This document shows, in pieces, positions 62,345-64,000 of a DNA stretch of 64,000 nucleotides. Every line of letters begins with the position of its first letter. The first letter of the stretch is position 1. The notes under the pieces were generated by a model. It had not been told where the DNA came from and ran no database searches. It saw only the letters and a program-made list of their open reading frames with translations. The stretch is from assembly GCF_002835805.1 (NCBI RefSeq), contig NZ_PISE01000003.1, positions 243,323 to 307,322 on the forward strand, in the 5' to 3' direction. Both the position numbers and the translations under genes were made by a program. Source of the stretch: Niallia nealsonii. Its GTDB lineage: Bacteria; Bacillota; Bacilli; Bacillales; Cytobacillaceae.

Positions 62345-63970
62345 ATGGACAACATCAAAGTTGTAATTGTAGATGATGAAACAAGAATTCGTCAAGGAAT
62401 AGAACGGATTGTAAGCTCGTGTGGGGAGGAATGGGAAGTAGTAGAAACATATAATAATGGAAAAAATTTTTTAGAATATTATCAAGCAGCCCCTTTTTAT
62501 TTTGATTTGTTAATTACAGATGTGAAAATGCCATTAATGGATGGTTTGACTTTAATAAAAGAATTAAAAAAATCCACGAATTTTGAGGCGATTGTTATAA
62601 GTGGATTTGATGATTTTACTTTTTTGCAAACAGCGATTAGAGAAGGAGCGTCTGATTATTTACTAAAGCCAATTGATCGAGATGAATTTATGGAACAGTT
62701 GGATAAAGTAAAAAGAAAAATAATAGAAGGAAAACAGCAAAACATTGCATATGAAGGATTAAAGCAAAATTCAGAGCAGAAAAGTTATGCACAACAAGTA
62801 GAACTTTTTTCTCAATTCATTTGGCAGACTCCTATAAATATACCAAAAGAGAAATGGACGAATATAGGGTTTAATGATGCTTCTTATATGTTGATACATG
62901 CGAAGGTAAATAATTTTTCTTCTGATGGAACAATGGATGAGGCTGAAGAAATATGTGAGCGCTTTTTAGCAGAGAAAGCCCATACAGAACAATTAAATTA
63001 TTGGAAATGTAAAGGAGGAGATCATTCTTTTTGGATTTTGTTAGGAGAAAAGAAAAGAAGTATAGAAAGTATTTTAGAGACAACTAGTGTTTCTTTGTTG
63101 CATACTATGAAACTCGAACTAAGTAGAAGAACGAATCAGACTATTTTTATCTTAATCAGTGAGGCAGTGGGTTTATCTTTATTAGAAAAAATGAAGGAGA
63201 AGATTTCTGCCTATTTATCAATAAGGTTGCTGTATAGTGGAGATCATATATTGTCTACCATGCAAATTGAACAAATGAATAAGAATCAAAAGGAATTTAA
63301 AGCCACTAATGAGATAAATAGCATAATAAAGCAAATTGCTCTAGCATTAGAAAGAATAGAAAAACAAAAAGTGAATGAGTTATTGCAAGATTACTTCTAT
63401 GTACTGAAGAAATCTGCCTCTATAGAAGAATTAGAACAAAATGTTCAAAACTTATGCATTCAAGTTATTTATTCCACTATTCAGGGAACCTCCATACAAA
63501 TGAATATTCCTTTTATTCAAGAAGGATTAACCTTTACTAAAACATCTGAATCTTTGGAAAAATTACAGCTAATGATTGGTTCATGGATTAATCGGGTAAT
63601 AGAACAGTTAGAAATAATTTTTCAAGAGCAGCAAGGAGACCCGGTAGTTCGAGGGAAAAAGTGGATTAATGATCATCTTCATGAAAATATAAAGATTGAA
63701 AAAATCGCCAAAGAAGTGTATTTAAACCCAACCTATTTTTGTGAAATATTCAAAAGTCAAACAGGAGAAACAGTTCTGGATTATATTACTCGAAAACGGC
63801 TGCAAAAGGCGAAGCAGCTGCTGATTGCGACAAATTTAAAAGTTTATGAGATTGCAGAAAAAGTTGGATATTCTGATACAAAGTATTTCAGCAAACTATT
63901 TAAGAAACATTACAGTTATTTGCCTTCTAAGTTTAAAGAGAAAAATAGAATAGAAGAAAAAAATATATAA
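62345..63970 (+). CDS. YesN-type response regulator (REC plus AraC HTH)
   Basis: 541-residue regulator. Receiver at residues 1-120 with acidic pocket VDDE, phospho-Asp59 in LLITDVKMPLMDG and Lys in YLLKPIDRDEF. The C-terminal AraC domain (about 430-535) reads IKIEKIAKEVYLNPTYFCEI and VYEIAEKVGYSDTKYFSKLF. ATG at 62345 follows AGGGGAG by 6 nt. It probably activates sugar-uptake genes lying beyond the window end. Confidence 0.92.
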   Translation: MDNIKVVIVDDETRIRQGIERIVSSCGEEWEVVETYNNGKNFLEYYQAAPFYFDLLITDVKMPLMDGLTLIKELKKSTNFEAIVISGFDDFTFLQTAIREGASDYLLKPIDRDEFMEQLDKVKRKIIEGKQQNIAYEGLKQNSEQKSYAQQVELFSQFIWQTPINIPKEKWTNIGFNDASYMLIHAKVNNFSSDGTMDEAEEICERFLAEKAHTEQLNYWKCKGGDHSFWILLGEKKRSIESILETTSVSLLHTMKLELSRRTNQTIFILISEAVGLSLLEKMKEKISAYLSIRLLYSGDHILSTMQIEQMNKNQKEFKATNEINSIIKQIALALERIEKQKVNELLQDYFYVLKKSASIEELEQNVQNLCIQVIYSTIQGTSIQMNIPFIQEGLTFTKTSESLEKLQLMIGSWINRVIEQLEIIFQEQQGDPVVRGKKWINDHLHENIKIEKIAKEVYLNPTYFCEIFKSQTGETVLDYITRKRLQKAKQLLIATNLKVYEIAEKVGYSDTKYFSKLFKKHYSYLPSKFKEKNRIEEKNI

Positions 63971-64000
63971 ATTTACCGAATCTATCTCCCTTATAAGCAG

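Overview
The window is low-GC DNA from a spore-former-type Firmicute of the Bacillaceae (Bacillus/Niallia-like). The evidence is AGGAGG-type ribosome binding sites, TTGACA/TATAAT promoters, cre-type catabolite sites, a SigX-like ECF sigma factor and close resemblance to B. subtilis families such as YndB, YnfA, YuxG, XylR and DUF3231. The genus is an inference. No rRNA, tRNA, CRISPR array, prophage or intact insertion sequence was seen.

Layout. 1-1.7 kb: end of the anaerobic ribonucleotide reductase operon (nrdD, partial; nrdG). 1.8-6.4 kb: an AHSA1/ArsR pair, a DoxX membrane protein, and a MarR-HlyD-MFS drug-efflux operon. 6.8-12.4 kb: gluconate use (gntP, RpiR regulator, short-form gnd, gntK) as four separate units that share one operator-like motif. 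13-19.5 kb: alpha-galactoside system (msmR, msmEFG ABC importer, GH36 alpha-galactosidase). 20-24.9 kb: AraC regulator and Leloir genes galK-galE-galT, which take up the galactose released by the previous cluster. 25.4-28.4 kb: a PAS-GGDEF-EAL-PilZ cyclic-di-GMP protein. 28.8-29.8 kb: membrane protein and MarR regulator. 30.1-34.8 kb: xylR, xylA and xylB with clear XylR operators and a perfect cre. 35.5-38.5 kb: a GMC flavodehydrogenase with an iron-sulfur-type Cys motif, its small partner, and a DUF3231 protein. 38.8-40.3 kb: a GT2 glycosyltransferase. 40.6-45.8 kb: sucrose PTS operon (scrR, scrA, scrB, scrK) with three ScrR operators. 46.2-51.3 kb: amino-sugar operon nagA-nagB-nagR-murQ followed by a GlcNAc-type PTS. 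51.6-55.9 kb: sigX-like gene without a visible anti-sigma partner, a POT peptide transporter, a very small DUF4023-like protein and YnfA. 57-64 kb: bifunctional rhamnulose-1-P aldolase/lactaldehyde dehydrogenase, then a sugar-binding lipoprotein, a YesM-type kinase and a YesN-type regulator.

Taken together this is a carbohydrate-uptake archipelago. Almost every cluster has its own local regulator and operator, and several have a catabolite-repression site. The noncoding space carries two dispersed repeat families. One is a GC-rich element of about 120-135 bp (three copies). The other is a structured element of about 110-150 bp (seven recognisable copies plus two degenerate ones) with the consensus ends CATTAACGGGC and TTTCACTTTAT. 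One copy of the second family splits a decayed N-acylglucosamine 2-epimerase gene.
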